Shown one piece after another: positions 1 to 10,384 of a DNA stretch of 64,000 bases. Source of the DNA: Sulfuricella denitrificans skB26. Lineage in GTDB: Bacteria > Pseudomonadota > Gammaproteobacteria > Burkholderiales > Sulfuricellaceae. The DNA lies in assembly GCF_000297055.2 (NCBI RefSeq), contig NC_022357.1:930001-994000 (forward strand). Direction: 5' to 3'. Made by a program: the position numbers and the translations under genes. Position 1 is the stretch's first letter, and each line of letters opens with the position of its first letter. A model generated the notes under the pieces. The model saw only the letters and a list, made by a program, of their open reading frames with translations, did no database searches and had not been told where the DNA came from.

Positions 1-2
1 GC

Positions 3-758
3 CTGATGAACGTGCAGTTCGCCATCCAGGGTGAGACGGTGTACGTCCTCGAAGTCAATCCGCGTGCCTCGCGCACCGTGCCGTTCGTGTCCAAGGCTGC
101 CGGTTTGCAATTGGCGAAGATCGCGGCGCGCTGCATGGCCGGGCGCACCCTCAAGGAGCAGGGAATCACCCGCGAAGTGGTGCCGCCTTACTATTCCGTC
201 AAGGAGGCCGTGTTCCCGTTCATCAAGTTCCCGGGCGTGGATACCATCCTTGGCCCGGAGATGAAGTCCACCGGCGAGGTGATGGGCGTGGGCGCGACTT
301 TTGCCGAGGCCTTCGTCAAGTCGCAGCTCGCTACCGGAGAAAAGTTACCCTCCAGCGGACGCGCCTTCATCAGCGTGCGCGGCAGCGACAAGGATAAGGT
401 TCTGGATATTGCCCGGATTCTGGCGGAGCAGGGTTTTAACCTGGTTGCCACGCGCGGTACGGCAGCGGCTCTTTCCTCAGCGGGCTTGACCGTGACGCCA
501 GTGAACAAGGTGCATGAAGGTCGTCCCCACATCGTCGACATGATCAAGAACGGCGACATCAACCTGATCGTCAATACCGTAGAGGACAAGCGTGGCGTGC
601 ATGATTCCTACGTTATGCGCAATGCCGCCCTGCAGAACAAGATTACCTACTACACCACGCTGGCAGGAGCCCGCGCCGCCTGTGCCGGAATTAAGCACAT
701 GAAGGAACTGCAGGTGTATGACCTGCAGGGTCTGCACGCCAGGCTGCCCCAGCCGTAA
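3..758 (+). CDS. carB: Carbamoyl-phosphate synthase large subunit, C-terminal part
   Basis: The 5' end lies outside the window; 251 complete codons are visible of a protein usually about 1070 residues long. CarB makes carbamoyl phosphate from bicarbonate, ATP and ammonia delivered by CarA, for pyrimidine and arginine synthesis. The visible part begins in the second ATP-grasp domain (GLMNVQFAI, then EVNPRASRTVPFVSKA, which carries metal and nucleotide ligands). It continues into the allosteric MGS-like domain (from about SSGRAFISVRGSDKD to KHMKELQVYDLQ), where UMP and ornithine act in enterobacteria. greA follows after 51 bp in the same direction, the usual betaproteobacterial order. The assignment is secure; only the N-terminal three quarters are missing because of the window edge. 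Confidence 0.97.
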   Translation: MMNVQFAIQGETVYVLEVNPRASRTVPFVSKAAGLQLAKIAARCMAGRTLKEQGITREVVPPYYSVKEAVFPFIKFPGVDTILGPEMKSTGEVMGVGATFAEAFVKSQLATGEKLPSSGRAFISVRGSDKDKVLDIARILAEQGFNLVATRGTAAALSSAGLTVTPVNKVHEGRPHIVDMIKNGDINLIVNTVEDKRGVHDSYVMRNAALQNKITYYTTLAGARAACAGIKHMKELQVYDLQGLHARLPQP

Positions 759-809
759 ATAAGCCGCTGCCTGGCATCAAACTGGTTATCCAAGAAATTC
801 GAGGGAAAA

Positions 810-1286
810 ATGAACAAGGTTCCACTGACAACACACGGCGCTGAATTGCTGCGCGCCGAATTACATAATTTAAAAACGGTAGAGCGTCCGGAAGTGATTG
901 CGGCTATTGCCGAGGCCCGGTCGCACGGCGACTTGTCCGAGAACGCCGAGTACGATGCGGCCAAGGAACGGCAGAGCTTTGTCGAGGGACGGATTGCCGA
1001 GGTCGAGTACAAATTATCCAACGCTCAGATCATCGATCCAATGGATCTCGATGCTGAAGGCCGTTGCGTGTTCGGCGCCACGGTTGATCTTGAAGACCTG
1101 GAAAGCAGTGAGACCGTTACTTACCAGATCGTCGGCGACGACGAGGCTGATCTCAAGAAGGGCAAGATTTCCATCGGCTCACCGATTGCTCGCGCATTGA
1201 TTGGAAAATTTGCCGGAGATGTCGCCGAGGTGCAGGCGCCTGGCGGAGTGCGCGAATATGAAGTGCTGGATGTGAAATACATTTAA
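810..1286 (+). CDS. greA: Transcription elongation factor GreA
   Basis: A 158-residue protein of normal GreA length. GreA enters the secondary channel of RNA polymerase and stimulates cleavage of backtracked transcripts. The N-terminal coiled coil (about residues 1-75) is visible, with the acidic tip around [15 protein letters not shown], which contains the catalytic acidic residues. The C-terminal FKBP-like domain follows (about 80-158, with [15 protein letters not shown]). The ATG is preceded by a purine-rich GAGGGAAAA stretch. The stop codon overlaps the start of the next gene (TAATG), so the DUF4149 gene is probably translationally coupled to greA. carB lies just upstream on the same strand. 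Confidence 0.97.
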   Translation: MNKVPLTTHGAELLRAELHNLKTVERPEVIAAIAEARSHGDLSENAEYDAAKERQSFVEGRIAEVEYKLSNAQIIDPMDLDAEGRCVFGATVDLEDLESSETVTYQIVGDDEADLKKGKISIGSPIARALIGKFAGDVAEVQAPGGVREYEVLDVKYI

Positions 1287-1741
1287 TGAATCGCTTCGCC
1301 GATAAGCTTTCCTTCTTCGCCATCACCTTGTGGGTGGGCGGTCTGTGGGCTATCGGTTACCTGGCCGCACCGGTTCTGTTTTCCTCGCTCGGCGACAAGA
1401 TGCTGGCCGGCATGCTGGCGGGCAAGATGTTTACCTGGATCGCCTATGTTGGCATGGGATGCGGTGTTTATCTGTTGATACACCGTCTTGCAGTGTTTGG
1501 CGGCAGTGCGCTGAAGCAGGGGTTTTTCTGGGCTGTGCTGGTGATGTTGCTGCTCACCGCAGCCATTCACTTCGGCATTCAGCCAATACTGGCGGGTCTG
1601 AAAGAGCAGGCATTGCCCAAGGAAGTGATGGAAAGCATGTTCCGCGATCGTTTCGCCCGCTGGCACGGGATCTCCAGCATCGGTTACCTGATCGAAAGCC
1701 TTCTCGGTCTGTTTCTGGTATTGGCGCCGCGCCGGAGTTAG
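1286..1741 (+). CDS. DUF4149 domain membrane protein
   Basis: A 151-residue integral membrane protein with four hydrophobic segments (roughly residues 8-30, 45-68, 77-98 and 125-147). This is the pattern of the DUF4149 family, which often lies next to greA and yhbY in betaproteobacteria. Nothing in the sequence indicates an enzymatic function; catalytic motifs are absent and the loops are short. Its start overlaps the greA stop by one base. Its end overlaps by four bases the 3' end of yhbY, which runs in the opposite direction, so the two transcripts converge with no room for a terminator. The family assignment rests on hydropathy, length and context. Confidence 0.8.
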   Translation: MNRFADKLSFFAITLWVGGLWAIGYLAAPVLFSSLGDKMLAGMLAGKMFTWIAYVGMGCGVYLLIHRLAVFGGSALKQGFFWAVLVMLLLTAAIHFGIQPILAGLKEQALPKEVMESMFRDRFARWHGISSIGYLIESLLGLFLVLAPRRS

Positions 1742-2040
1742 TTCTTCGGTAAAACCAGCTTGGGTTTCTCGGCCGGCTTGTAAACGATCAGAATCTTGCC
1801 GATGTGCTGTATCGAAGCAGCGTTCAGGGTTTCACAGATCTCAGCAAGCTGACTGTCGCGCGTTGCCTTGTCTCGGCTGTGCGATTTGACCTTGATCAGT
1901 TCATGGCTGGCGATGCTGCGCTCGAGTTCTTTCATGACAGCCTCGGTGAGGCCGGCGTCACCGATCGTCACCACGGGATTCAGGTTGTGAGCCTGGGCGC
2001 GCAGAAAGCGCCTTTGCTCCGAAGTGAGTGTTAGCGTCAT
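1738..2040 (-). CDS. yhbY: Ribosome assembly RNA-binding protein YhbY
   Basis: A 100-residue CRS1-YhbY (CRM) domain protein that binds the large-subunit precursor and helps 50S assembly. The family core is visible: a GDAGLTEAV segment corresponding to the GxxG-type loop of CRM domains, HELIKVK, and the terminal strand [11 protein letters not shown]. An ATG also exists at 2049. I prefer 2040 because AAGGA lies eight bases upstream of it, whereas for 2049 the same motif would touch the start codon. The gene is divergent from rlmE, whose start is 35 bp away, so a compact shared promoter region must lie in between. Pairing of yhbY with rlmE and ftsH is standard in proteobacteria. Confidence 0.9.
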   Translation of the reverse strand: MTLTLTSEQRRFLRAQAHNLNPVVTIGDAGLTEAVMKELERSIASHELIKVKSHSRDKATRDSQLAEICETLNAASIQHIGKILIVYKPAEKPKLVLPKN

Positions 2041-2075
2041 ATTTAGCATCCTTGGAAAGGTTCGCAGTTTACCCG

Positions 2076-2702
2076 ATGAAGCGTACTAAAACCAGCAAGG
2101 CCTGGATGATGGAGCACGTTACCGACCCCTACGTCCAGTTGGCGAAGCACGAAGGTTACCGTTCGCGCGCCTCGTATAAACTACTGGAAATTATCGAGCG
2201 CGACCATCTGCTCAAGTCCGTCACGAGGGTGGTTGATCTTGGCGCAACGCCAGGGGGATGGTCGCAGGTAGTAGCACAGAAGCTGGCGGGCCAGGGCAAG
2301 GTGATCGCGCTCGATCTTCTGGAAATGCTGCCACTGGCTGGCGTGACCTTCATTCAGGGTGATTTTCGCGAAGATACCGTACTGGCCGAGCTGGTCAAGG
2401 CGCTGGATGGCCGCCCGGTGGATCTTGTTATTTCCGATATGGCCCCCAATCTGAGTGGTGTCGGCCTCGTTGACCAGGCACGGGCGATGCACCTGGCCGA
2501 GCTGGCACTGGAGTTTGCCCTGCAGCATTTGAAACCGGGCGGCAGTTTCCTGGTGAAAGTGTTTCAGGGTGATGGCTTCGATGAATACATCCGGACCATG
2601 CGCGGACATTTCAAACAGGTGGCGACGCGCAAGCCGAAAGCATCGCGCGGTCGAACCAATGAAACTTTTCTGCTCGCAAAAGATCTGACACGAGCCGAAT
2701 AA
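2076..2702 (+). CDS. rlmE: 23S rRNA 2'-O-ribose U2552 methyltransferase RlmE
   Basis: A 208-residue FtsJ/RrmJ-type methyltransferase that modifies U2552 in the A-loop of 23S rRNA using S-adenosylmethionine. The SAM-binding motif [12 protein letters not shown], the SDMAPNLSG motif with the catalytic aspartate and the [10 protein letters not shown] motif with the catalytic lysine are visible; the family tetrad is K-D-K-E. The frame is open further upstream (from 2028), but the start [10 protein letters not shown] at 2076 gives the normal family length and leaves the yhbY promoter free. ftsH follows after 49 bp, the classical rlmE-ftsH pair. Confidence 0.95.
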   Translation: MKRTKTSKAWMMEHVTDPYVQLAKHEGYRSRASYKLLEIIERDHLLKSVTRVVDLGATPGGWSQVVAQKLAGQGKVIALDLLEMLPLAGVTFIQGDFREDTVLAELVKALDGRPVDLVISDMAPNLSGVGLVDQARAMHLAELALEFALQHLKPGGSFLVKVFQGDGFDEYIRTMRGHFKQVATRKPKASRGRTNETFLLAKDLTRAE

Positions 2703-2751
2703 AGGGTTTAGAATTTACCCGTATGAATATAGTGGGCTTTGAGGAGTAGTT

Positions 2752-4644
<1,893 letters not shown>

Positions 4645-4648
4645 AAAC

Positions 4649-4753
4649 GGTGAGGGGATAGAAGGTGAGGGGTTAGGCGAAAATCGAATTCGCGCCGCCG
4701 CAGGTTTTATCCTCACCCCTCACCCCTCACCCCTCACCCCTCACCCCTCACCC
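4649..4753. repeat. GTGAGGG/CCCTCAC heptamer cluster, inverted, G-quadruplex motif
   Basis: Two GGTGAGGGG units (4649-4657 and 4664-4672) lie on the plus strand. They are followed by six perfect head-to-tail copies of CTCACCC (4712-4753), which read as GGGTGAG on the minus strand. The arms are inverted relative to each other, so a long hairpin is possible. The array has runs of four G separated by TGA on the minus strand, an ideal G-quadruplex pattern. The array ends three bases before the folP start codon. Related clusters lie at 26714-26810 and 62529-62550. Confidence 0.9.
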
Positions 4754-4756
4754 GAA

Positions 4757-5593
4757 ATGCTCCACTGCGGCCGCTTCACCCTCCCTCTCTCTCGCCCTCT
4801 TATCATGGGCATCGTCAACGTCACGCCCGACTCGTTCGCCGATGGCGGTCGCCATGCATCCGCCGCTGGCGGGATAGCGCACGCCTTTCGGTTGCTGGAG
4901 GAGGGAGCGGACATCCTCGATGTCGGTGGCGAATCGTCACGCCCTGGCGCGCAGCCTGTCGGCATCGACGAGGAACTGCAGCGGGTGTTGCCGATCATCG
5001 AGGCGTTGCGGGGCAGCAACGTGCCGCTGTCTGTGGATACCTGCAAAACCGAGGTGATGCGAGCAGCTATCGATGCCGGCGCGGACATGATCAACGACAT
5101 CAATGCATTGCAGGATGAAGGCGCGCTGGAAGCGGTGGCTGGCTCGAATGTGGCCATCTGCCTGATGCACAGGCAGGGCACACCGCAGACTATGCAGCTT
5201 GCGCCCGGCTATACTGATGTGGTGGCGGAAGTAATGGCGTTTCTGAAAGCGAGAATATCCGCCGCACAGGCTGCCGGCATCGGCCGCGAGCGGTTGGTGG
5301 TCGATCCCGGCTTTGGTTTCGGCAAGTCGCTGGAGCATAATGTCATGCTGCTGCGTCAGCTCGATCGCTTTCAGGTATTGGGGGTGCCGCTGCTGGCAGG
5401 CTTGTCGCGCAAGTCCATGCTTGGTCAGATCACCGGTCTGGATGTGGATGCGCGGCTGATTCCCAGCATCGCGGCGGCAGTGATTGCGGCCATGAAGGGT
5501 GCTAGAATTATTCGTGTGCACGATGTAAAGGCCACCAGGGAGGCCTTGCAGATTGTGAATGCCATTGAGGGTTGTGAGGAAAATAATGACTAG
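4757..5593 (+). CDS. folP: Dihydropteroate synthase
   Basis: A 278-residue TIM-barrel enzyme that condenses p-aminobenzoate with 6-hydroxymethyl-dihydropterin diphosphate in folate synthesis; it is the sulfonamide target. Visible motifs are [25 protein letters not shown] and the pterin and phosphate-binding segments ([20 protein letters not shown]). The start chosen gives the family-typical N-terminus (LHCGRF...[13 protein letters not shown]). The heptamer array occupies the bases where a Shine-Dalgarno site should be, and none is visible; translation may depend on coupling or on an unstructured leader. The end overlaps glmM by eight bases, the standard folP-glmM arrangement after ftsH. Confidence 0.96.
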   Translation: MLHCGRFTLPLSRPLIMGIVNVTPDSFADGGRHASAAGGIAHAFRLLEEGADILDVGGESSRPGAQPVGIDEELQRVLPIIEALRGSNVPLSVDTCKTEVMRAAIDAGADMINDINALQDEGALEAVAGSNVAICLMHRQGTPQTMQLAPGYTDVVAEVMAFLKARISAAQAAGIGRERLVVDPGFGFGKSLEHNVMLLRQLDRFQVLGVPLLAGLSRKSMLGQITGLDVDARLIPSIAAAVIAAMKGARIIRVHDVKATREALQIVNAIEGCEENND

Positions 5594-6944
5594 AAAATAT
5601 TTCGGCACCGATGGGGTGCGCGGCAGGGTGGGTGAAGAGCCGATTACGCCGGATTTTGTGATGCGCCTGGGCTATGCTGCCGGCAAGGTGCTGGCGGCGC
5701 AGGAGAGGAGGTTGCCGCAGGGCGATCATCCGGCAGTGGTCATCGGCAAGGATACCCGCATCTCCGGCTACATGCTGGAATCCGCCCTGCAGGCCGGACT
5801 ATCCGCGGCCGGGGTGGACGTGCTGCTGACGGGGCCAATGCCGACCCCGGCAGTGGCCTATCTCACCCGCGCCCTGCGCGCCCAGGCAGGCATCGTCATC
5901 AGTGCCTCGCACAACCCGTTCGAGGATAACGGGATCAAGTTTTTTTCGGCGGCCGGCACCAAGCTGCCGGACAAGACCGAGCGTGCCATCGAGAAGGCGC
6001 TGGAAGACCCGATGCAAACCATGCCATCGGCTAAACTGGGCAAGGCGCGTCGGCTCAACGATGCTGCCGGGCGCTACATCGAATTCTGCAAGAGCACCTT
6101 TCCTACCGAACTCGATTTGCGTGGGCTGAGGATCGTGGTGGATTGTGCCCACGGCGCCACCTATCATGTCGCACCACCGGTATTTCACGAACTTGGCGCC
6201 GAAGTGATCAGCATCGGCAATCTTCCAGACGGCCTGAATATCAACCATGAATGCGGCGCTACCCATTTGCAGGCCCTGCAGGATGCGGTGAAACAGCATC
6301 GTGCCGATCTCGGTATTGCCCTGGATGGCGATGGCGACCGCCTGATGATGGTGGATGCCTCAGGTGTAGTGTTCGATGGTGACCGGCTGCTTTACGTGAT
6401 TGCCAAGTATCGTCACCTGCATGGCCAGCTCAAGGGCGGCGTAGTGGGTACTCTGATGACCAACCTCGGCATGGAACATGCCCTGGAGAAGCTGAATATC
6501 CCTTTCGCCCGCGCCAAGGTGGGCGACCGCTACGTGCTGGAATTACTGGATGAACGTGGCTGGCAGGTGGGTGGCGAAGGGTCTGGCCATATTCTCTGCC
6601 TTGACCGGCACAGTACCGGTGATGGCATCGTTTCTGCGCTACAGGTGTTGCACGCATTGCGAGTGGAAAAGACCACGCTGGGCGACTTCACCAAGGATCT
6701 GACGCTGTATCCCCAGGTACTGATCAATGTGCCGGTGTGCAAAGGTTTCGATTTCAGCGCAAGCCCACAGGTTCAGGCGAGGCTGGCGGAGGCCGAGTTG
6801 GATCTGGATGGCGCCGGCAGAGTGCTGCTGCGTGCTTCTGGTACCGAGCCATTATTGCGGGTGATGGTGGAAGGCAAGTCCGGCCAAAAGGTCCAGCATT
6901 GGGCCGGAGCGATTGCCGATATGGTGCGCCAGACGGCGGGGTAG
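5586..6944 (+). CDS. glmM: Phosphoglucosamine mutase
   Basis: A 452-residue alpha-D-phosphohexomutase that converts glucosamine-6-phosphate to glucosamine-1-phosphate for UDP-GlcNAc, hence peptidoglycan and lipopolysaccharide. The phosphoserine loop [16 protein letters not shown], the metal-binding DGDGDR loop, the sugar-binding GEGSGH and the phosphate-binding [12 protein letters not shown] are all present. The start [13 protein letters not shown] is preferred over the upstream in-frame ATG because it matches the family start and has a GAGG site upstream within folP. It overlaps folP by eight bases, suggesting coupled translation. A strong terminator follows at 6967. Confidence 0.97.
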   Translation: MTRKYFGTDGVRGRVGEEPITPDFVMRLGYAAGKVLAAQERRLPQGDHPAVVIGKDTRISGYMLESALQAGLSAAGVDVLLTGPMPTPAVAYLTRALRAQAGIVISASHNPFEDNGIKFFSAAGTKLPDKTERAIEKALEDPMQTMPSAKLGKARRLNDAAGRYIEFCKSTFPTELDLRGLRIVVDCAHGATYHVAPPVFHELGAEVISIGNLPDGLNINHECGATHLQALQDAVKQHRADLGIALDGDGDRLMMVDASGVVFDGDRLLYVIAKYRHLHGQLKGGVVGTLMTNLGMEHALEKLNIPFARAKVGDRYVLELLDERGWQVGGEGSGHILCLDRHSTGDGIVSALQVLHALRVEKTTLGDFTKDLTLYPQVLINVPVCKGFDFSASPQVQARLAEAELDLDGAGRVLLRASGTEPLLRVMVEGKSGQKVQHWAGAIADMVRQTAG

Positions 6945-6966
6945 TGCCGCGCTAGTCGAATAAAAC

Positions 6967-7018
6967 GGCCACAGAGACTACCGAGAAAAGCTCAATGATC
7001 TCTGTGGCCAGTTTTTTT
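6967..7018 (+). terminator. Rho-independent terminator after glmM
   Basis: An 11-bp perfect stem (6967-6977 with 6999-7009, GGCCACAGAGA against its complement) closes a 21-base loop and is followed by AGTTTTTTT. It ends the carB-to-glmM direction of transcription and separates it from the convergent pst operon. Confidence 0.9.
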
Positions 7019-7021
7019 GTG

Positions 7022-7046
7022 CAGCCGAATTTTCCAGTTATGTAGT
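7022..7046 (-). pseudogene. Duplicated fragment of the pstB 3' end
   Basis: These 25 bases match the last bases of pstB and its flank at 7098-7122 with a single mismatch, in the same orientation, at a distance of 76 bp. The copy would encode the last residues of PstB (DYITGKF-like). It is a relic of a short tandem duplication or of an insertion at the gene end. It has no start and is not a gene. Confidence 0.75.
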
Positions 7047-7096
7047 GGTTACGGCCACCGCTGCGTGGTTTAACGTGCTGCTAAAAAATCGGAATA

Positions 7097-7870
7097 TCAG
7101 CCGAATTTTCCGGTTATGTAGTCTTCCGTCGCGGTCTTTTTCGGCGTGGTGAAGATCATGTCGGTATTGCCGAACTCGATCAGTTCACCCAGGTACATGT
7201 AGGCGGTGTAGTCGGATACGCGTGCCGCCTGCTGCATGTTGTGGGTGACGATGATGATCGTGTAGTCCTTCTTCAATTCGTGGATCAGCTCTTCGATGTG
7301 GGCGGTGGAAATCGGGTCCAGCGCTGAGGCCGGTTCGTCGAGCAACACTACTTCGGGTCTCACAGCGATGGCACGGGCGATACACAGCCGCTGCTGCTGG
7401 CCGCCGGACAAGCTGTTGCCATTCTGCTTGAGTTTGTCCTTTACCTCGTTCCACAGTGCGGCCTTGCGTAGTGCCCATTCGACGCGATCCGCCATATCGC
7501 GTTTGTTCAGACTTTCATAAAGCTTCACGCCGAAGGTGATGTTGTCGAAAATCGACATCGGGAAAGGCGTCGGCTTCTGGAATACCATGCCCACCTTGGC
7601 ACGTAGTCTGTTCAGATCCTGCTGGGCATCGAGGATGTTCTCGCCATCCAGAATGATTTCGCCCGAGGCTACCTGCTTGGGATAAAGCTCGTACATGCGG
7701 TTGAAGGTGCGCAGCAGGGTGGACTTGCCGCAGCCGGACGGGCCGATGAAGGCGGTGACTTTCTTTTCCGGAATACTCAGGTTGACAGATTTCAGCGCGT
7801 GGAAAAGGCCGTAATGAAAATTCAGGTCCTTGAGGATGATCTTGGGGTTGGTAATCACTGCATCGTTCAT
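7097..7870 (-). CDS. pstB: Phosphate ABC transporter ATP-binding protein PstB
   Basis: A 257-residue cytoplasmic ATPase of the high-affinity phosphate importer PstSCAB. Walker A (GPSGCGKST), the Q loop region ([16 protein letters not shown], typical for PstB), the ABC signature ([14 protein letters not shown]), Walker B ([12 protein letters not shown]) and the switch histidine (VTHNM) are present. It is the last gene of the pst series; pstA lies 32 bp upstream. No phoU follows: the next feature is the convergent terminator of glmM. Length and motifs are normal. Confidence 0.97.
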   Translation of the reverse strand: MNDAVITNPKIILKDLNFHYGLFHALKSVNLSIPEKKVTAFIGPSGCGKSTLLRTFNRMYELYPKQVASGEIILDGENILDAQQDLNRLRAKVGMVFQKPTPFPMSIFDNITFGVKLYESLNKRDMADRVEWALRKAALWNEVKDKLKQNGNSLSGGQQQRLCIARAIAVRPEVVLLDEPASALDPISTAHIEELIHELKKDYTIIIVTHNMQQAARVSDYTAYMYLGELIEFGNTDMIFTTPKKTATEDYITGKFG

Positions 7871-7902
7871 TATTGAGTCCTGTTAACCGGTTAAGCGGTA
7901 TT

Positions 7903-8748
7903 TTAATGCGATGGGGTCTTCTGGCGGAAAAAAATGCGCGCCAGAATATTCAGTGCCAGCACCATGAAAGTGATCAGCAAGGCACCTGCCCAAGCCAGAT
8001 GCTGCCAATCTTCGTAGGGACTCATGGCGAACTGGAATATCACCACCGGCAGGTTGGCCATTGGCTGGTTCATGTTACTGCTCCAGAACTGGTTGTTCAG
8101 GGCGGTGAACAACAGCGGCGCGGTTTCGCCGCTAATGCGCGCCACCGCCAGCAGGATGCCGGTCAGGATGCCGGTGGTGGATGCCCGCAGGGTAACCAGC
8201 ATGATGACTTTCCATTGCGGCGCGCCGAGGGCGGCCGCTGCTTCGCGCAAGCTGTTCGGCACCAGTCGCAGCATGTTCTCGGTGGTCCGCACCACCACCG
8301 GGATGACGATCAGGGCCAGCGCAAGCGAGCCCGCCCAGCCGGAGAAATGGCCCACATTCACCACATAGACTTCGTAGACAAACAAACCGATCACGATGGA
8401 AGGGGCGGACAGCAGGATGTCGTTGACGAAGCGCGTGGTCGGTGCGAGCCAGCCTCTCTGGCCGAATTCCGCCAGATAGGTGCCGGCGAGTATGCCGATC
8501 GGGGTACCGATCAGGGCGGCGATCATGGTCATGACGAAACTGCCGGCGATGGCGTTGAGCAAGCCGCCGTTGCTGCCAGGCGGCGGCGTCATCTGGGTGA
8601 ACAGGGTAAGGCTCAGGCCGTGAAAGCCTTGTGCGACCAGTGTCCAGAGTATCCAGACCAGCCAGAACAGACCAAACACCATGGCGAGCAGGGAAATGGT
8701 CAGGTTGAAGTTGTTGATCAGGCGTCTGCGTGCGTAAAGGGAGAGCAT
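7903..8748 (-). CDS. pstA: Phosphate ABC transporter permease PstA
   Basis: A 281-residue inner-membrane permease. About six membrane segments are visible, with the cytoplasmic loop that docks with PstB around [22 protein letters not shown] (the EAA-type motif). It pairs with PstC to form the phosphate channel. The gene begins 10 bp downstream of pstC and precedes pstB by 32 bp, so the three are one transcript. The start ATG gives the basic N-terminus typical of the family. Confidence 0.95.
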   Translation of the reverse strand: MLSLYARRRLINNFNLTISLLAMVFGLFWLVWILWTLVAQGFHGLSLTLFTQMTPPPGSNGGLLNAIAGSFVMTMIAALIGTPIGILAGTYLAEFGQRGWLAPTTRFVNDILLSAPSIVIGLFVYEVYVVNVGHFSGWAGSLALALIVIPVVVRTTENMLRLVPNSLREAAAALGAPQWKVIMLVTLRASTTGILTGILLAVARISGETAPLLFTALNNQFWSSNMNQPMANLPVVIFQFAMSPYEDWQHLAWAGALLITFMVLALNILARIFFRQKTPSH

Positions 8749-8758
8749 CGTGGGGATC

Positions 8759-9718
8759 CTAGGACTGCTTGCCTTCGCGCTTGGCCAGCTGCATCAGCAG
8801 CAGCTTGGACAGCGAGAGCACGATGAAGGTGATCAGGAACAGGATCAGGCCCAGCTCGATCAATGCCGAGGTGTAAAGCGGGCCAACCGCCTCGGTGAAT
8901 TCGTTGGCGAGTGCCGAGGAAATGCTGTTGCCCGGCATCAGTAGGGAGGCGCTGAGTTCATGGGCGTTGCCGATGACGAAGGTCACCGCCATGGTTTCGC
9001 CCAGCGCGCGACCGAGGCCGAGCATGATGCCGCCGACCACGCCGATCTTGGTGTAGGGGAGAACCACGTGCCAGACCACTTCCCAGGTGGTGGCGCCGAG
9101 GCCGTAAGCCGATTCCTTGAGCAATGGCGGCACGATCTCGAACACGTCGCGCGTCACCGAAGCGATAAAGGGGATCACCATAATCGCTAGGATCAGGCCG
9201 GCAGTGAGCATGCCGATGCCCATCGGCGGGCCCTGGAATAACGGGCCGATCAGGGCTGCATTGCCGAGGTGCTCGGTGAGCCAGGGTTCGATATTGGCGA
9301 AAGCCGGGGCAAAGACGAACAGACCCCACATGCCGTAGATGATGCTCGGGATGCCGGCCAGCAGTTCCACTGCGATGCCGAGCGGGCGCTTGAGCCAGCG
9401 CGGCGACATCTCGGTGATGAACAGGGCGATGCCGAAGCTGACCGGGATGCCGATCAGCAGAGCGATAATTGAAGTGGCCAGGGTGCCGGCGATAGGCACC
9501 AGTGCGCCGAACTGGTCTGTCACCGGGTTCCATTCCGAACTGACCAGGAATTTCAGGCCGAACGTTTTGATGGCGGGAAGGCTGCCTATCAGCAGCGTTA
9601 TCACGATTCCGGCAAGGATGGCGAACACCAGAAAGGCGAATAATCGCGTGATGTTGAGGAAGGCCAGATCCAGCAGGTGCTGTCGTTTCAGGCGGGTGTC
9701 AGAGAAGAATTTGGACAT
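8759..9718 (-). CDS. pstC: Phosphate ABC transporter permease PstC
   Basis: A 319-residue permease with about six membrane segments and the EAA-type coupling motif ([21 protein letters not shown], split here for length reasons only in description). It forms the channel heterodimer with PstA. Sequence such as [18 protein letters not shown] in the periplasmic loop is characteristic of PstC. It starts 110 bp downstream of the end of a small unknown gene, with a possible weak terminator between them, and is followed by pstA after 10 bp. Confidence 0.95.
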   Translation of the reverse strand: MSKFFSDTRLKRQHLLDLAFLNITRLFAFLVFAILAGIVITLLIGSLPAIKTFGLKFLVSSEWNPVTDQFGALVPIAGTLATSIIALLIGIPVSFGIALFITEMSPRWLKRPLGIAVELLAGIPSIIYGMWGLFVFAPAFANIEPWLTEHLGNAALIGPLFQGPPMGIGMLTAGLILAIMVIPFIASVTRDVFEIVPPLLKESAYGLGATTWEVVWHVVLPYTKIGVVGGIMLGLGRALGETMAVTFVIGNAHELSASLLMPGNSISSALANEFTEAVGPLYTSALIELGLILFLITFIVLSLSKLLLMQLAKREGKQS

Positions 9719-9782
9719 AAGGGTGAATTATAACAGGTTCAGGATGCACGTGTCCGGTAGGGAACGGCATCTTCCCGGTCGC

Positions 9783-9802
9783 AAAACCCGGCATTCTCCG
9801 GG
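9783..9802 (-). terminator. Possible weak intrinsic terminator upstream of pstC
   Basis: On the minus strand CCCGG, a six-base loop and CCGGG are followed by TTTTG. It lies between the small gene at 9829-10068 and pstC. The stem is only five base pairs and the T run short, so it may attenuate rather than stop transcription from pstS into pstC. Confidence 0.45.
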
Positions 9803-9828
9803 GTGGGCGCTCAGTCCGGGCGCTTTTG

Positions 9829-10068
9829 TTATTCCTGTGTATCAGGTAGGGCTTTCAGGCGCTTCCTGGTCTTTGCATAACGGTCAAGCCGCCAGTCCTT
9901 CAAAACATCCAGCACCAGCTGGAAGTCATCATAATCGAGATCGTAAATCGTCGCCAAGTTGAAGCATTCCTTTTGATCCAGTGCCTTGATCAGTTCCCTG
10001 AAAACCTGCGATGCGAGATCGTCCGGGGTTTTTAGTATGCGTTTCTCGAGTTTCTTCAGGTTGTTCAT
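9829..10068 (-). CDS. Small conserved-looking protein of unknown function in the pst operon
   Basis: A 79-residue protein I do not recognise. It is strongly charged, with a basic N-terminus (NNLKKLEKRIL), an acidic centre (IYDLDYDDFQLVLDVLKDW) and a basic end (RYAKTRKRLKAL); it is probably all-helical and soluble. The start at 10068 has GGAGGCT a few bases upstream. It overlaps the previous small gene by four bases (ATGA), so the two are translationally coupled. Position between pstS and pstC suggests a role linked to phosphate transport or its control, but nothing in the sequence proves it. Confidence 0.75.
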   Translation of the reverse strand: MNNLKKLEKRILKTPDDLASQVFRELIKALDQKECFNLATIYDLDYDDFQLVLDVLKDWRLDRYAKTRKRLKALPDTQE

Positions 10069-10298
10069 AAAGCCTCCGAAGTGGGCTTGGTGAAGGCGGG
10101 CCGGACGGCACGGCTTCGCTCCAGGGATGCCCAATTATACTGGATATCCTCCAGGTAGAAAGCAGCTGACTCGATTTGCCGGCCAATTTCCTGCGTTTGC
10201 GTTTCGTCAGGTTTCATGCTGACGAGGCTGTCACGGGCGCGGGACAAGCCAGCTATAGCTGCTACGAGTTGGTTGTGGATTGTTTCATGGATATTCAT
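10065..10298 (-). CDS. Small helical protein of unknown function in the pst operon
   Basis: A 77-residue protein without a recognisable family. The N-terminal half (IHNQLVAAIAGLSRARDSL) and the centre (GRQIESAAFYLEDIQYNW) look like two or three amphipathic helices, as in small helical-bundle proteins. An AAGGAGC site stands just upstream of the ATG. Its stop overlaps the start of the following small gene (ATGA). It lies 87 bp downstream of pstS, from which it is separated by a good terminator, so expression may need readthrough or a promoter of its own. Confidence 0.7.
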   Translation of the reverse strand: MNIHETIHNQLVAAIAGLSRARDSLVSMKPDETQTQEIGRQIESAAFYLEDIQYNWASLERSRAVRPAFTKPTSEAL

Positions 10299-10330
10299 CT
10301 TGGCTCCTTGAAAGCAAGTAATGTCCTCAC

Positions 10331-10358
10331 AAAAAAACCCCGCGTTCCCACGGGGCTT
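10331..10358 (-). terminator. Rho-independent terminator after pstS
   Basis: Read on the minus strand, CCCCG, a short loop and CGGGG are followed by a run of seven to eight T. It sits directly downstream of the pstS stop codon. The arrangement would make pstS, the binding protein, more abundant than the downstream permease genes, as is usual for ABC transporters. Confidence 0.85.
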
Positions 10359-10384
10359 GATTGTCAGGGCACTTGATGGCTAAA

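Noticed and set aside
4712-4753. Possible CRISPR array
   Set aside because: Units are seven bases and directly abutting with no spacers; no cas genes in the window.
7873-8826. 317-codon plus-strand frame opposite pstA
   Set aside because: Antisense of a clear permease gene; Gln/His/Arg-rich composition typical of shadows.
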